Positions 1 through 13,200 of a stretch of DNA of 62,669 nt are shown here, in pieces. Position 1 is the first letter of the stretch. Each line of letters starts with the position of its first letter. The translations under genes were made by a program, and so were the position numbers. This stretch comes from Priapulus caudatus. Lineage: Eukaryota > Priapulida > Priapulimorpha > Priapulimorphida > Priapulidae. The DNA is taken from the NCBI RefSeq assembly GCF_000485595.1, contig NW_014577076.1, forward strand, positions 1,338,088 to 1,400,756, given 5' to 3'. The notes below the pieces were generated by a model. It worked only from the letters and a program-made list of their open reading frames with translations. It had not been told where the DNA came from and did not search any database.

Positions 1-3000
1 TCTGTCTTGCAGATAGTTGTTGCTACAGCGCTACTACGTATGATGGGAGCTTCCATCTTTAATCTGAAGACAATTAAACGTACGCGCCATCTCGTGGCAA
101 CTTTCATAACGATCCCAACGAACATTCTTTTGAGAAGGTTCCTGATACCATCCCTGTGCATTCCACTGTTTCGGCGTGTATGTGAACACATTTGGGACTA
201 GCAGGGTTTACTAGAATCCCACCACTCCACCACAGAGTCACCGCAGTAGACGTTAGATGAGCGCTGTCGCTCTGCGGCACTTGTTAATTGACGCTTAAAT
301 GAAATATTTCGTGAAAAATATGCGCGCCACCTGGTGTGATAATTCGTATCGCATTAACTCTTTTGTGCTTAGCTTAGCTAGCTTATATATATATAGCTTA
401 GCTATGTGGTAATGGCACGTGAACGTCGAGCTATTTTGCTACGTTACATGTGGTTTCTGTAGAAGGAATGCTAGCGCATTTGCACTCGTAAGTTTAATAG
501 TCTTGGCAGAGCTTGTGCAGAATCGATATGTGTAGGGTTGGGGAGGTCGTTCAGCTGCATTCTGTGTGAGTAACACTATATGGAATGTATCGACATATGG
601 TTGTATAGAAGCCAGTCTGCAGATATGTCTATTAATATATTCCTTACGCAGGCAATATAATTCGTAATGAGTGTCAGCTATTCCCGCTATAGTGCAGACT
701 TTATATCAGAGATGCTGGTGCATAATTCGTGTGAAGGATATTAGCATTCGTTCATAGCGGGTGCTAGGGCTTCTTAGCATGCTTATGGGAATTTTTACAC
801 GTAACTGATTAGGAGGGAGAACTAATGCTATCGAGAGATCGATGGAAATGAATGCTATTATTTGATGAGATACCTTGGATTCAGACTGTGGCCAGTAACA
901 ATGCTACGTGAGGTAATAGCATTCAGGTGGTAATTAAAATTGATTCGCAAGATTTTTCGCGCTATTTGATCGCTTGTCTGATTTAGTTGCTATTTCAGCT
1001 TATTTATCTTTATGTAACAACTGCTATCAACTCCTGGTTCGCCCACACACGTGCGCTATTTCTCTGGCTTTCATATATTTATAGGTAGGGTTACGGTAGT
1101 GTATGGTAGTTAAGTAGTTAGGTAGGGTATGGACTTACACATTGCTCTGTTTTTGTCGACAGTGCCTTACGTAGTTTAGTACTGCCGTCACCGTTGATTA
1201 TGACCCTAAACGGATCACTACTGATGTTTGGCTGCATATATTACGTACTACGTATGTTAAATATTATTTTTTACGTTCGTTCTCTACTAGTTTACCGTAT
1301 GAAATCAGACTGACTTCATAATGGTTTGAGAATCCCATGTGGGTTCACAGGGACGTTCGGAGTCAGTCTGTAGCGTAAATGCCATTTATGGCAAATTTTT
1401 CCAGTAGAATGTTTAGTGTTTTCCATGCTGAGAGGTGTGGATATTCTTGAGAGAGAAAAGTACATGAATACGCACGCGAAGTCGTGTCTGGTTTCACTGA
1501 TTAGCCGCTCCCATTAGAATGTAAAAAAAAACCAGCTGCCCTCAGCGCTGCAGTGCTGCCACCTAAATTCAACAAACCACTCAGAGCAGCATGCATTTAA
1601 TACAACGGATATGTTACTCTCGCTCTATGTTTCCTACTCTCGTAAAATCTACAAATGAAATTAAATCTACAAGACGCTGTTTTGTCTGTTACGTAATGGG
1701 TTTTCCGTGGTTGTATACGAGTGTATATCGTACACTCTTATATCGTATATCGTATTTATTGATGTTTTTCTTTGTCTTCATCGCATTGGCCTGCATCGTT
1801 ACCTCTCGAACCGGTCTCATTGCGGGTGTTTGCTTTCCCACTATGCATGGACTCATTCGCGCTTACTCACTCACTCGCTCGCCTTCTCTCGTCAAACGCA
1901 ATTAATGCAGCCACGACAGGAAATCTGGAAAGCGTGTTGTTAATGGCCAGGTGAATCAGAGGCCATTTACGGGCGACGGCGGGGGTGGGAAGGCTCTGTT
2001 TCCCAGCGCGACAGCACGACGAATGTCGAATGTTATGTTACATTAATGGACTCCGCGCAGCCACCAACGAGCATCCGCGTCGGCTCCGTCTCCCACCTCC
2101 CCCGGGGAGGTCGGCAGCCTGTCTGTCACCGGGGCACGGCAGGTGTGCATTGCCGTGACGTATTGTCCTACGGCCCAGAAACTTCGGCGGTGGGTGGCGT
2201 GGGGGTGGGAGATGGCTGATGAGTAATAATTGGTGGGCCACGGCAGGTTGACGGCGCTGTTACGACGATGGCAACAAATGACGGGCGAATGTCCCCCTGT
2301 CGTGTCGTGTCGTGTCGGGGGGGGGGAGGCAATTACCGAATATCGATCTCATGGGGAGAGAGCGTTCATTTAAGGTCACTGATGATGACGTTTGTCTGTG
2401 TTTACTGTTGCATGGGTTCCGGGGGGTGGTACGCGTGGTAGAGGGAAAGCATTAGCAGGCCCTAGCAGAATCTGTTATTCACATTTACAGAGAAAACCAC
2501 AAATGGAAACGGTGGCATGACTAAAGTGTCACTTGTCGGCGTATTATAAGGAGATGTTGAACGCTTTTGTTTACATGTGCAGTTACGCTCAATTCAGTAA
2601 ATAGAGCTTGCCACCGTATGCACATATCATATCAGCGTCATGCGCACGCTTATAACACGTGTCGACTTGTCGTGGCAATTCATGTCTGGTTGTCAACATC
2701 AAACGCTGTACATGTATTCTAGCGGATGAGATTTTAACAGACTCTTAACTCGTTTAGCACTTGCAGATGCAAATGAATCTTTCTAGCCTTAATGCATTTG
2801 TTGTGCTTGTCAATCACTCTCGTTTCCTCCCCATAATCCACACCAATCTTGTTATTACACTGCATATCTCTACCGTTACCCTATCCCGACCAGGCTGTGT
2901 CACTAACGTCAATACAACGTTCTAACCCTAGCAATATCGTTTCTTGGAGCTACCGTTACCCTATCCCATCCACTTGCCCTATATAGCTGTCACACAGTCC

Positions 3001-4940
3001 ATTGTCCATACTGTGTATCCACTGTGTATCTATCTCTATTTTCCACCGTGACCGTATTATTCTATCCAGTCGCTTCCCTCTGTTATTCCTCGCTATTTTA
3101 CTCTCTAGTTAGTGGACCCATCGGGATGCTGCCCTTCTCTCTCTCTAGATATATATATATATGGTGCGTTTCATCGCGTGGTGGTGATCGGTAGTGCACA
3201 TCCATCCATGGGCAGTGTGCAGCGATGACGTGTTACACACATATTCATCAATATTCGAACATTAGTAATGAGGCAATATCGTGACTAAGCTCGCATTGTC
3301 GGTGAATGTAGGACCAGCCAGGTAGCCGTTCAGTAACATATCTATTTACACTCGGCCGTAAATACTCTGAGCAGTAATTGTGATATTGATCGTCGATCCC
3401 CGGCCCGTACCTGCGTTCTTTCAGCAGTAGTTGCAGTAGTAGCAAGGCTTTGCTGTGCTATGCTTTTTTAGCGACAAAGCTCTTACCATATCTTATCTAC
3501 AATACCGTAAGCCGGCCGAATGCCTGCTAGGAATCTGCGACGATTTCGTGAGTAGCCTAAAGCCATTATTTCGAAATCATTGCTGCAAAACGCACAATCT
3601 GGGGAAAAATATAGCGAAATATAGTCTTACCTCATAGCGGATATATTACTGATTACGCCAACATGAAAAAACACTAATAATTTCTGCTTTTATGGCATAG
3701 AAAATTGGAATTGAACACGCGTCGTAACACCATGGCATATTTGATTATAGCGACTATTAATTTGCAAGCGCCTTAGTGCACCAACAAATTACAAGTGCAC
3801 CCATAGTGTACCTGATACAAAAAACGGCATCTGATTCTGTGAATCTGTGTAGTTTACTTCGTTTCTATTTTTAAATTGGCCGATATCTCGTGCTATCGCG
3901 GGATAATCCGAGATTCGCAAGAAATGGCGGCGGTAATCAAAACGAGTAATCAAAACTAGAATCGTGCATGTTTTGGTGAATATAGCCAAGTACGAAGGTT
4001 CTAAGACATGTTAGCATTACTCTAGAGTCTAGACAGTTGCTGTTACTCAAGCAATAACGATAAGTATATCGCATAAGTGGGGGAAAACTCGAGACTGGTT
4101 GGAAATTAGTTTCGATATACTGGCTTTAACCCTTTCATGATTGAATATGTCGTAAATAGATTATCTACATATTTATTGCTCTGGAGAAGATCATCTCATC
4201 ATCGCTAATTGCGCACGAGCAACACGTAGATTGTTCCGGTAGCTATTTAATCTATGATAATTATTCAAATCACATTAGGGCGCGCGCAAGCTTTCATTAT
4301 CGTTTTATTGATGCACTAGTTAGCACTCAATTTTAACTCTTTTATTGTCGCAACGTGACCAGTTTGACAACATTCAGCATTGCGACTGTCGGATCGGGAC
4401 CCCCTCCCCTGTTCTCCTTATTACTAGACTTGCTCCCTCCCCCCCCCAATCGCCCTCCTCCTCCTCCACTCCCCTCCTCTCTACCTACCTTCCTCCACCA
4501 TCGTCTTTCTCCTCCCCTACTTCGCCTCTTCCTCACGCACCCCATCGGATTCTCATCGTAGGGCGACGACGAGCACGAGACCGTGATGATGAAATATGTA
4601 ACGCGAAATTTCCCTCGTCAATTAGGCTGGTCAATGCAGGCGATTGTGCGACTAGCAAGGGCGGAGAATGAAGCGAGAATAGAGGAAGCAATAGGAGGAG
4701 AATAGCGGGGAGCCTTCGAGTGATCAGCATCACAATGCAAGAGGGCGTCTCGTTCGTAATTTATAGATCAGATGTACTCGTCATGTATTGTCCGCCGTTG
4801 AACGATTTCCACTGCGTGCGTTATTACCGACAGCCGTACATCTGTGTGGATATAGCGGCCAGCTAACGGCAGTCGCAGATCTAGAGACAGTAAGCGGCAA
4901 CGGCGATGGCGGTGTCGGCAGCAGCGGGGGTGGCGGCGGG
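1..4940. other. 5' flank, no supported gene
   Basis: This AT-rich to mixed stretch has only short open frames with no recognisable domain, no convincing chain of splice sites and no codon pattern like the gene downstream. It holds scattered simple sequence: a TA run near 385-400, a poly-G run with GTGTC repeats near 2295-2330, and a C/T-rich tract at about 4431-4535. An acceptor-like TCTTGCAG lies at 3-10, so the last exon of an upstream gene could enter at the left edge, but nothing confirms it. Confidence 0.5.
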
Positions 4941-4941
4941 A

Positions 4942-4986
4942 GGGGCGGTGACGCTGGCAGCAGCAGCGGTGACCGAGTATATAAAA
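4942..4986 (+). promoter_or_regulatory. Possible GC-box plus TATA core promoter
   Basis: A GGGGCGG box (about 4942-4948) is followed about 30 bp later by TATATAAAA (4978-4986), in a locally GC- and CpG-rich stretch (about 4880-5200). This spacing is typical of a TATA promoter, with transcription expected to start around 5005-5010. It lies 5.3 kb upstream of the first coding exon of the + strand gene and could drive a transcript with an untranslated first exon. No leader exon can be proved from sequence alone. Confidence 0.3.
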
Positions 4987-6307
4987 ATTGGCGCCGCAGA
5001 GACGCGGGTAAAAACGTCGATATATCGTCACAGCGGAATTATGTGCCGCGTGCGATTGTCGCCTTTGTCGCGCGCGCGTCAGGAGCGTGTGGTAAGAATG
5101 AAGGAAAGGAAGCCTCATTTCGGTGAGGGAAGCTGTCGACTGCTGTTTGCGTGTGCGTGTTCGTGGCAGAGGCAGTGTGCTCGTGACGCGTGGCTCCGCG
5201 CACTAGCTGCTGCTGTGTGCTTCACGTGCGTATGACAGGTACTATGCGTCTGTGCGTATGGCTTCATATTTAATTGATAGAGCGGTTGGGTTTTATTACT
5301 ATCTCCTGCCTGGTCTGTGAATTTGGAGTATTTTGGGTATTTTTGGTCTCGGACCTGGTTTCGCTCGTGCAGCGTCGTCTCCTGTCCGCGGGGAAGGTGA
5401 TGGATGGCTATATCGATACAGCTGCGAGTGTTGCACTTTCTTGCATGCTTACAAACACGCACGAGCGCACACTTTCTATCCCCCCCTCTCTCTCCATCCC
5501 TCCCCGTCTCTCTCTCTCTCTCTCTCTCTCCGTTTGTTTCCCTCTTTTCCCTCTCGCGACGCGACTCCATATGTGTTAACTTACGAAGCCCTACACTGCG
5601 TTGATTGACAGCGGGCGTGCAAATGGACTGGCAACGTCTAAAAAGAAAAAAAGAAAGAGACTGTTGTGTGGGCCGCTTGTATACGAGGTGTACATCCTGT
5701 TTACGTACGTCTTCTGGAATCTCTCCCTCGAAGCGAAGACGGCTTGCATTGCCTCGCCGCACGCGGTCGGTCGGCGCGCACGTGTTTTGCAATCAAGTCG
5801 CGCCATCTTCGGGCCGCAGCGCGCCGTAGGTATGCTGCGCTCTTCTTCGCCAGTGATTCACGCGTCGATCCAGGAAGTATCCTGGGCGTCCCGGGGCTCG
5901 AGTCAGTCCCAGTGTGTGCGTCCGATGGCGTTGACTCGACCCGGGTCCTATCTCGTTTCTCCGAGTTCTTGGATATAGAGGAGTATGTGTCACGTCGTCT
6001 GGTTTGCCGACGCGCGCTCTCTCTCTCTCGCTCTCTCTATCTCTTCGGTTCTTCATCGTGAAAGTGCGAGTTTATACATAGTGGATGTAGTTATCTACTG
6101 GAATCGTGTGATCTGCGTTGTGTATCTCTGGTGTGCTGCTCGGCCGTTGTGTTGTGCTTGCCGCAGTCGTCGTGAATTGCCTATGAAGCTGCGACAGTCG
6201 ACGTCACGTGCGTGCGTGTGTGCGTGCGTGCGTGCGCTGATCGTTACTTACAGCCGCCTGAACGGCTGCGCGGAAAGAGGCAGAGAGAGGGGCAGAAAAA
6301 GAGAAAA

Positions 6308-6507
<200 letters not shown>

Positions 6508-7109
6508 AGAAAGGATGCGAATGAAGATGAAGTGAGGCGGAGAAATACATCAATATTTATATAGAGGGATGAGGAGACTGATAGCGAGAGATATAGTTCT
6601 AAACGGGGAACAGACATAAATGAGAAAGTGCGGGGAAGGAAGGAAGGAGAGCAAGAGTGATATAGCGGGGTGGGGAGACCGAGAGCGAGAGATATAGTCA
6701 AGTGTAGGTCTACATAGGAAGGATGAGCGTGGAGCGGAGAAATTCATCTGTTGTTAATAATACGATCGTAAATTTGGAAACGCGAGCGTGGAATGCGTCT
6801 GCTTTGCTGTGGAAAGTGATTTCTCTCTGGTGCCGACTCGATGAAAGTGATTTTGTTTGGCAGTGAATTCTGTATGCGATTAGTCTTCGTTGAAAATTCT
6901 TCTAGCGGTCAGTGATCACGCAGCACAGAATCTCTTATCACGTGAAGCCGGGTTATGTAAGCTATATATAGAGCTGCCGTAGAATCACCTCTACTCGCTA
7001 TATATGGACAGGCCATCTTGGTCAGAAAGTGCTATAAGTGAGTGGACTGACACTATAGCTGTCGGCAACAGGCGTTTTCCTCGAGTGCTAATGATTACAT
7101 CTATACTAA

Positions 7110-7152
7110 CAAGAGCGTATAAAGAAGGTATATTCTTCTTTATACGCTCTTG
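7110..7152. other. Perfect 18-bp inverted repeat (hairpin)
   Basis: CAAGAGCGTATAAAGAAG at 7110-7127 is exactly reverse-complemented at 7135-7152, with a 7-nt spacer. It could be the fused ends of a small transposon remnant or a structured RNA or DNA hairpin. The stem is too short for a normal microRNA precursor. A related hairpin with a similar tip lies at 20778-20837. Confidence 0.85.
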
Positions 7153-8540
7153 ATACTAAGCTTTGCTGCTGGTCGTTGGTGCACAGCCGCAGCTGTGCCG
7201 CACCTTGTCACGGGGCTGCTACTGTCGGCAAGTGGCGCGTGTGAACAAACAGTAGCCACTAGCCAGTGACACACGGCCGGTAGTGATAGTGTGCGTGTTA
7301 TGTAGGCGGGACGCGTGTGGTTCTGTGATCCGGGCAGCTGTCGAGTAGCCTCCAGCCCGTCATACACCGAGCTACGTGTGTATTTAGTATATACACTTCG
7401 GCATCATCGAGTGATCGAGCTTTCCGATGGCCGCCGGCCAAGCAGTGGTACACATCTCATGCGTTGGTTGATCAGCTCTGCCTATATGAGACGCCTGTGT
7501 GGCTCTAGGGCCGGGATATATAGAGACTTGGCAGCTGTTGCGATGGGATTTCAACGCTCCGTGTTGCAGGCCACCCGTGCCGATAGCGAGAGATGGTCTA
7601 GCCGGCATGTCAGACTTCCCCCACCAGCCATTCAGCCTCCGCTAGTTACCCGGCAGAGCTGTTTTTTATAAGATCTCTCATGGTTGGTAGAAAGCACAGC
7701 ACGGTTGAGTTGTCAGACAGTATAACATAGTCGATGTGGGGCAAACTTTAGTATTACCATCAATTATCCGCTCATACGTGGGCATACACTGTTTGTGTCG
7801 TTATATTGTCTCTAGACTGTTTGTCTCGGTGTTGTCTCTCAATTGTTTATCCGAATGAATAGCTAGGAGAGAGCCAGCTGTTGCTAAAACCCGACAGTGT
7901 GCAAGAGTCCCCCATCTAATTGATCAACAACCGCTAATGAACTTATTCTCATGACCAGCGGGCACATGAATCTCCGCGGCCTGCAGGGCTGCAGCTCACA
8001 CTGTCGATGCATGTATCACTTGCCTCCACCGACTCCGTTGTCTGCAGCGCTGCCGCTAGTTTTAGTCCACTCGCCCAACATTCTACCAAACTATGGTCAC
8101 GTCATAGCTAACGGAGTGCATCTGCGCTACTGTTGCTGCCTTTTCGGACGCGCACCTATATATCGCGTGCACATTCATTGTGAAGTGCTGAAGTGGTATC
8201 GTACGATCTATGGTTGCAGCGTGGCGGCTATATATATATTGACTCTGTCCAGCGCGCTTTGAATCACGCTCGTACCGATTCGTTTACGTTGGCGTCGCAT
8301 CGCCTCGCACCGCTGAACCGCGTCGCGTCCTCCTTTCTGCCTCTCGTATGTGCGAGGGCCGCGAGATCACGCCAGTGCTGGTCACGGCGCCTGCTGTGAA
8401 ATCATACGGTTGTTCAGTGAGGGCGATGTCTCTTCCTCTGTGCCGCTGCTCTCTGGCGATACACTCTCTGGTCACACGAAACTGTAGTCACTAGCGTCTC
8501 TATACGACTGCTTTCTGGTTGACTATACTCTGCTTGCACT

Positions 8541-8700
8541 CAACCACAGTCGCTTGCCTCTCTGTACCGCTGTTCCATGTTTGAAGACTGTTTGTACGCA
8601 ACCACAGTCTCTTGTCTCTCTGTACTGTTGTTCCTTGTTTGAGCACTCTGTTTATATGCAACCACAGTCTCTTTTCTCTCTGTGCCGTGTCTCTAGATCG
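8541..8700. repeat. Imperfect 58-60 bp tandem repeat
   Basis: The string CAACCACAGTC recurs at about 8541, 8599 and 8659. Each copy is followed by similar CTCTCTGTACYG-type sequence and a TTGTTC/TTTGA stretch. More diverged copies may extend upstream to about 8400. Confidence 0.6.
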
Positions 8701-9959
8701 CTAGGTGTACACTCTCTGGTTGAACGATTTCTTGTTGTACGCGAGCGCGGTATCTCCCCCCACCATGCCTCTCTATGGTTGTCTTGGTTGTATGCAAGCG
8801 CCATGGGTTCAATATTAAATACACCGTGTATGAGGCGCGCAGTGCGCGCGTGTGTGTCTAGATCATTAGTGGCTCGAACAGTCTTAAGCGACGCCGATTG
8901 AGATGAAACAGAAAAGGAAGGAATAATCTCGTTCCGCGCAGCAGGCTTGTCGACCAAGGCCACCCTTGTTTGTACGGAGATCGCCAGGGAGATGGGGAGA
9001 GCCTTGAGCGCGGATCGAGCTTGCTGCTACTGTCAGGCAGTGTTGCACGACTCTCGCGTCAAACAGTCGAGTTTCTTCTTGGATCGCTTGGCACTTCATG
9101 CGAAAATTGTCACCAAATATGCTTTGAGAATCTACGGAATATCTATGGCTTATCGCACGGCTGCGGAAAGGTTGCTTCCTTTTATATGTCTGCGTGTGAA
9201 TGAGAGAGATATGCAGCAAAAGAAAGAGATAAGGGGAAGAGAGCACGTGTGAGGGAACAAGCAAGCGAGAGCATGCGCGCGATAGGGGAGAGAAAGCGGG
9301 CGTGAGGCGGAGAGAGAGACCTAGACGGAGAGAGAGCGAGATCGAGCGAGAAAGAGAGTGTGTGAGAGATAGCTGGGGCGAGAGCTAGTCTAGAGCCTAT
9401 AAGCTATTTGTGCGGTGTAAAAGCGCCCCGTGGCCGCACCATCCGCGTGCTACCGACATTAACATGTGACATGCATGTGTCGTCGCCTTCCACTTATGAG
9501 GAATGCTGACTGATCTTGCACACATTGGCCATACTCGTTGCCGACAGGCTAAGCGTGTCATGTCTGTATGTGTTACGGCAGCAGCGGCAGCATCAGCGGC
9601 GGCTAGCAGCTAGCAGTATCGCACACAAGGCTTGGCCGCGCCGCACCGGCTGGCATGACATAACGTTCAGGTGGCGATCTTATATGGTGGTTCTTGGTCG
9701 CGAGTGGCGCGAGCAGCCTACCGGCCGACGGAGCATGTGTCAGCGCGGGCAGGCTTTCATGTGCCGTGCGTTAATGTACTGGGTGACCGTGGCCGTGTGT
9801 TTCTGGGCGTGCAGTGTCTGGGGCGAGACGGCGCGGCGTGTTGGTTTTGTGCTCGCGCCGTGGGAAGTGTGAAACCGTTCCTCGTCTCCACGTCTTCCGA
9901 CAAATTTGTGATCTAGCGAGCGGGTCGTGCTCAGACTCTCGGCGAGGATTTTAGGAGCG

Positions 9960-10036
9960 CAATTTCTCGCGCAATTTCTCGTGCAAATTACGCGCGCTGT
10001 GGCAGAATGCATGTGTAATTCACACGCGAGAAATTG
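9960..10036. promoter_or_regulatory. Inverted CAATTTCTCGCG repeat upstream of start codon
   Basis: CAATTTCTCGCG at 9960-9971 is reverse-complemented at 10025-10036 (CGCGAGAAATTG), and a second partial ATTTCTCG copy follows at about 9974-9981. The two arms resemble halves of the TCTCGCGAGA promoter element known from animal promoters. It lies 250-330 nt upstream of the start codon at 10287, so it may be promoter-proximal or in the 5' UTR. Function is inferred only. Confidence 0.3.
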
Positions 10037-10286
10037 ATTTCAGATATCCGTTTTTCGGACGTGAGCGCGCGTGCACGCGCATTGCGAACGTAACATTAGA
10101 CGTGGGAATGAGACGCCGAGCGAGAAACGAGAGACTCTTGCCATCTATTGGCAACATCAATAAACCGAACATTTGCACCGTCGATTGCATCCGGTGGCCG
10201 CGAGTCCAGTAGCGGGTGACCGATCGTACAACTACCACTACGAGTGAACAACCGGCTGATGGTTTGACTGACGGCCGGTCGAAATA

Positions 10287-13200
10287 ATGGATCGAATCGC
10301 AATTCGAGGCCTTGATGAGTTTAAGGATGAGTTTGATGGCGGACATTCGCTGGCTGATGCGGCACTTGTCTGTGTCGCAGGTGCTGCGGTGGCGCTCAGC
10401 AATGGCATGTGCGGTCTGACCGACAGTGGATTGAATTCGTCCGCGAGCACATCGGACTCGGAAAATATGAGTGGTGGTGGCAGCATTGGGGTTGACGATG
10501 CGTCAGGTCGCCCTGGCGTGGAGGGGTGCGAGTTTGGCGCCACGACGGAGGCGCGTTCAGATGGCGGGGAATGCATAGAGCGAAGCGTTGGTAAAGCTGT
10601 GGTGGGCAACAACGTTCAGGATATAGAATGCAGTGATGTTTCACCGGCTGTCACTGCACGTAAACAGGAAGACGTTTGTCACCCAGACTGTGGTGATCTA
10701 ATAACTACTGTCCTATGCGAAAAGAGAGATGCTTGTGACCTAGACTGTGGTAACGTTGTACCTACTGTGCCATGCGTACATGAAGAGGTTTGTGACCTTG
10801 AGTGTGGTAACGTTGTAGCTACTGTCCCACATGAACAGGAAGACGTTCGTGACCTTGAGTGTGGTAACGTTGTAGCTACTGTCCCACATGAACAGGAAGG
10901 TGTTCGTGACCTTGAGTGTGGTAACGTTGTAGCTACTGTCTCACGTGAACAGGATGGCGTTCGTGACCTTGATTGTGGCAACGTTGTAGCTACTGTCCCA
11001 CGTGAACCGGAATGTGTTTGTGACTTTGAGTGTGGTAATGTTGTAGCTACTGTCCCACATGAACAGGAAGGTGTTTGTGACTTTGGGTGTGGTAACGTTG
11101 TAGCTACTATCCAACATGAACAGGATGGCGTTCGTGACCTTGAGTGTGGTAAAGTTGTAGCTACTATCTCACATGAACAGGAAGGTGTTCGTGACCTTGA
11201 GTGTGGTGACATTGCATGTAGTGTGCCATGCGAAGAGGAAAGAGTTCTTGACCCAGACAGTGTAAACGTTGGGTTTAACGTTCCACGTGAACAGGGTGGC
11301 GTTTGTAACCCCGACTGTGGTGACATGGTACCTACTGTCACATGCGAACAACAAGATGTTTGTGATTCAGAGTGTGGCTCTGTTGTCCCTACAGTACACA
11401 GCGCACAGGAAGAAGCTGCTCACCTAGCATTAGCTGTTTTACCTGTGAATCACCTTGAACAGGATGAAGTTTCTGAATTGGCAGATAGCGATATTGTAAA
11501 TACATGCCTACGTGAACAGGAAGGACAGCAGGACAAAGATTGTAACCATGCTGAAGCCAATCTAAAACAGGAAGATTACGATAATGAGGTCTCCAGCATC
11601 TCTGCTGACACTGGCCGAGCAGAATATTTTAAAATTCTACAAGATGTAGAGCAAATGATGACCAAGACGAATGTGTATAACCTGGATGAATCAGCCTTGA
11701 GCACACAAATTGGGTCAGTAGGTGCTTCTACGGCCACCTTCCATCTCGATGTACAAGTTGCCACAGCCAGTAGTGATGATCCTGACTATATTGAAGAGAG
11801 ACAGGTCCCCATTGACTGCGTAATTGACCGTGTGACAGGTGCCTGCAAGGATGCTGACCGCCACTGCTTACTGCCCAGTAATGGTGGTGGTAGCAATGAA
11901 GCAATGGACCGGGACGAGATTCTACACAGTGCCTGTCACCCGATCCAGATAGAGTGTGGCGTCACGACAGAGGCTGCCCATGTCAATGATGCTATCAAAC
12001 ACGTAGACACGGACTTCCATCGTGATGGTGCTGAAGGGAGGAGCGTACCGGTTTCTGTCACTGAAATGTACGTTGATGAAGATGAAAGGGTAGCAAGTGA
12101 AAGCCGATATGAAACACGTTGGCAGCCACTGTCAGTTGGTAGTACTGGCGAACAGAATGAGGTAACCTGTGAGAATGTGGTTGCCGGGGCGAGCGAGATT
12201 GCATCCACAGCACAGACACTCAGTACTGAGGTCGCTACTCTTAGTGAAGCTATAGCTATAGACAGCCTCAACGTGTCAAAGACGGAGATTGTGGGAAATG
12301 CCCAGCTGGGTGTAATCGGTGATATGGGACGTGGTACCAGTAACCCTGAAGCGCCCATAAGAAACCTAGCAGACAGCTACAATGATTACCGCGGTGACAG
12401 CATTGGTGCTGGTGATGGTGATCGGCTGGACTGTGACACAGATGTCAATGATAATGCCGCAGTTAAGGTCGCTTCAGAAGGTTACATGGTCGATAATCTT
12501 ACGCAAGATTGTCACATCGACAGAGGGAGTCAGCACAGTGCTGTTGAGTTACGAGCCGATGTCGTGTCAGTGAGTCCAGTAGAGATAGCTTACGCAGTCA
12601 AGAGGAAGCTAGAGGTGGTAGCAGTTGAAGGCAGGCATCCTTCTAGCCACGACGACGTTGGTGAAATGCCAGTTAATAGGGGACGTGCTTACAGGCAGCT
12701 AAGCTTTCGTCGGGAGACTGAGAAGTGCAGGGCATCTGATCACAGTGGTGATGTTGGCAAGAGTAGACGTGACATCACCGACCATGGCGAGCACGATGCA
12801 GCGTTAAGTCACTACCCGAGTGCAGATCGACAACAGGAGCTTGCATGCGCACACAAACACTTCATTCGTAACACCGACACTGATAATACCAGCGCTATAC
12901 CCATCGATCATGTGCAGCCCATCGGTCAAGCACTGGACATCGGAGCAAGCGCTGACCCAGTCATAAGTCAGATAAGGCCGATTTGGCAAGGGTCGGACAT
13001 CGGTCAGGCATATGGTGACCGCGTCATCACTCCGTCTTCGAATCCCGTCGGTCAAGCGCCGGACGTCGATGGAGCGCAGCGGGTCGGCGGTCAGCGATAC
13101 CTCACAGTGACCAACCTGAGAAGGCTGGACGCGGCACTCAGCCTGCCGACGTCTGACGCACCAGAGTCAGACTGCAGTCCCAATGAGACGTTCGCATCGG

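Noticed and set aside
7-201. 64-codon frame at the left edge after a TCTTGCAG acceptor-like site
   Set aside because: Could be a terminal exon of an upstream gene, but too short and without any recognised feature.
5115-5792. 225-codon minus-strand frame
   Set aside because: It is made largely of translated CT/GA simple sequence (Arg/Glu runs), with no domain and no splice context.
10679-11341. 220-codon open frame on the minus strand over the 57-bp repeat
   Set aside because: It exists only because the repeat period is divisible by three; the + strand frame is longer, has a supported start and joins the other exons.
12888-12906. SAIP peptide in exon 1 considered as an EB1-binding SxIP motif
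   Set aside because: The surroundings are acidic and polar, without the basic residues that functional SxIP motifs have.
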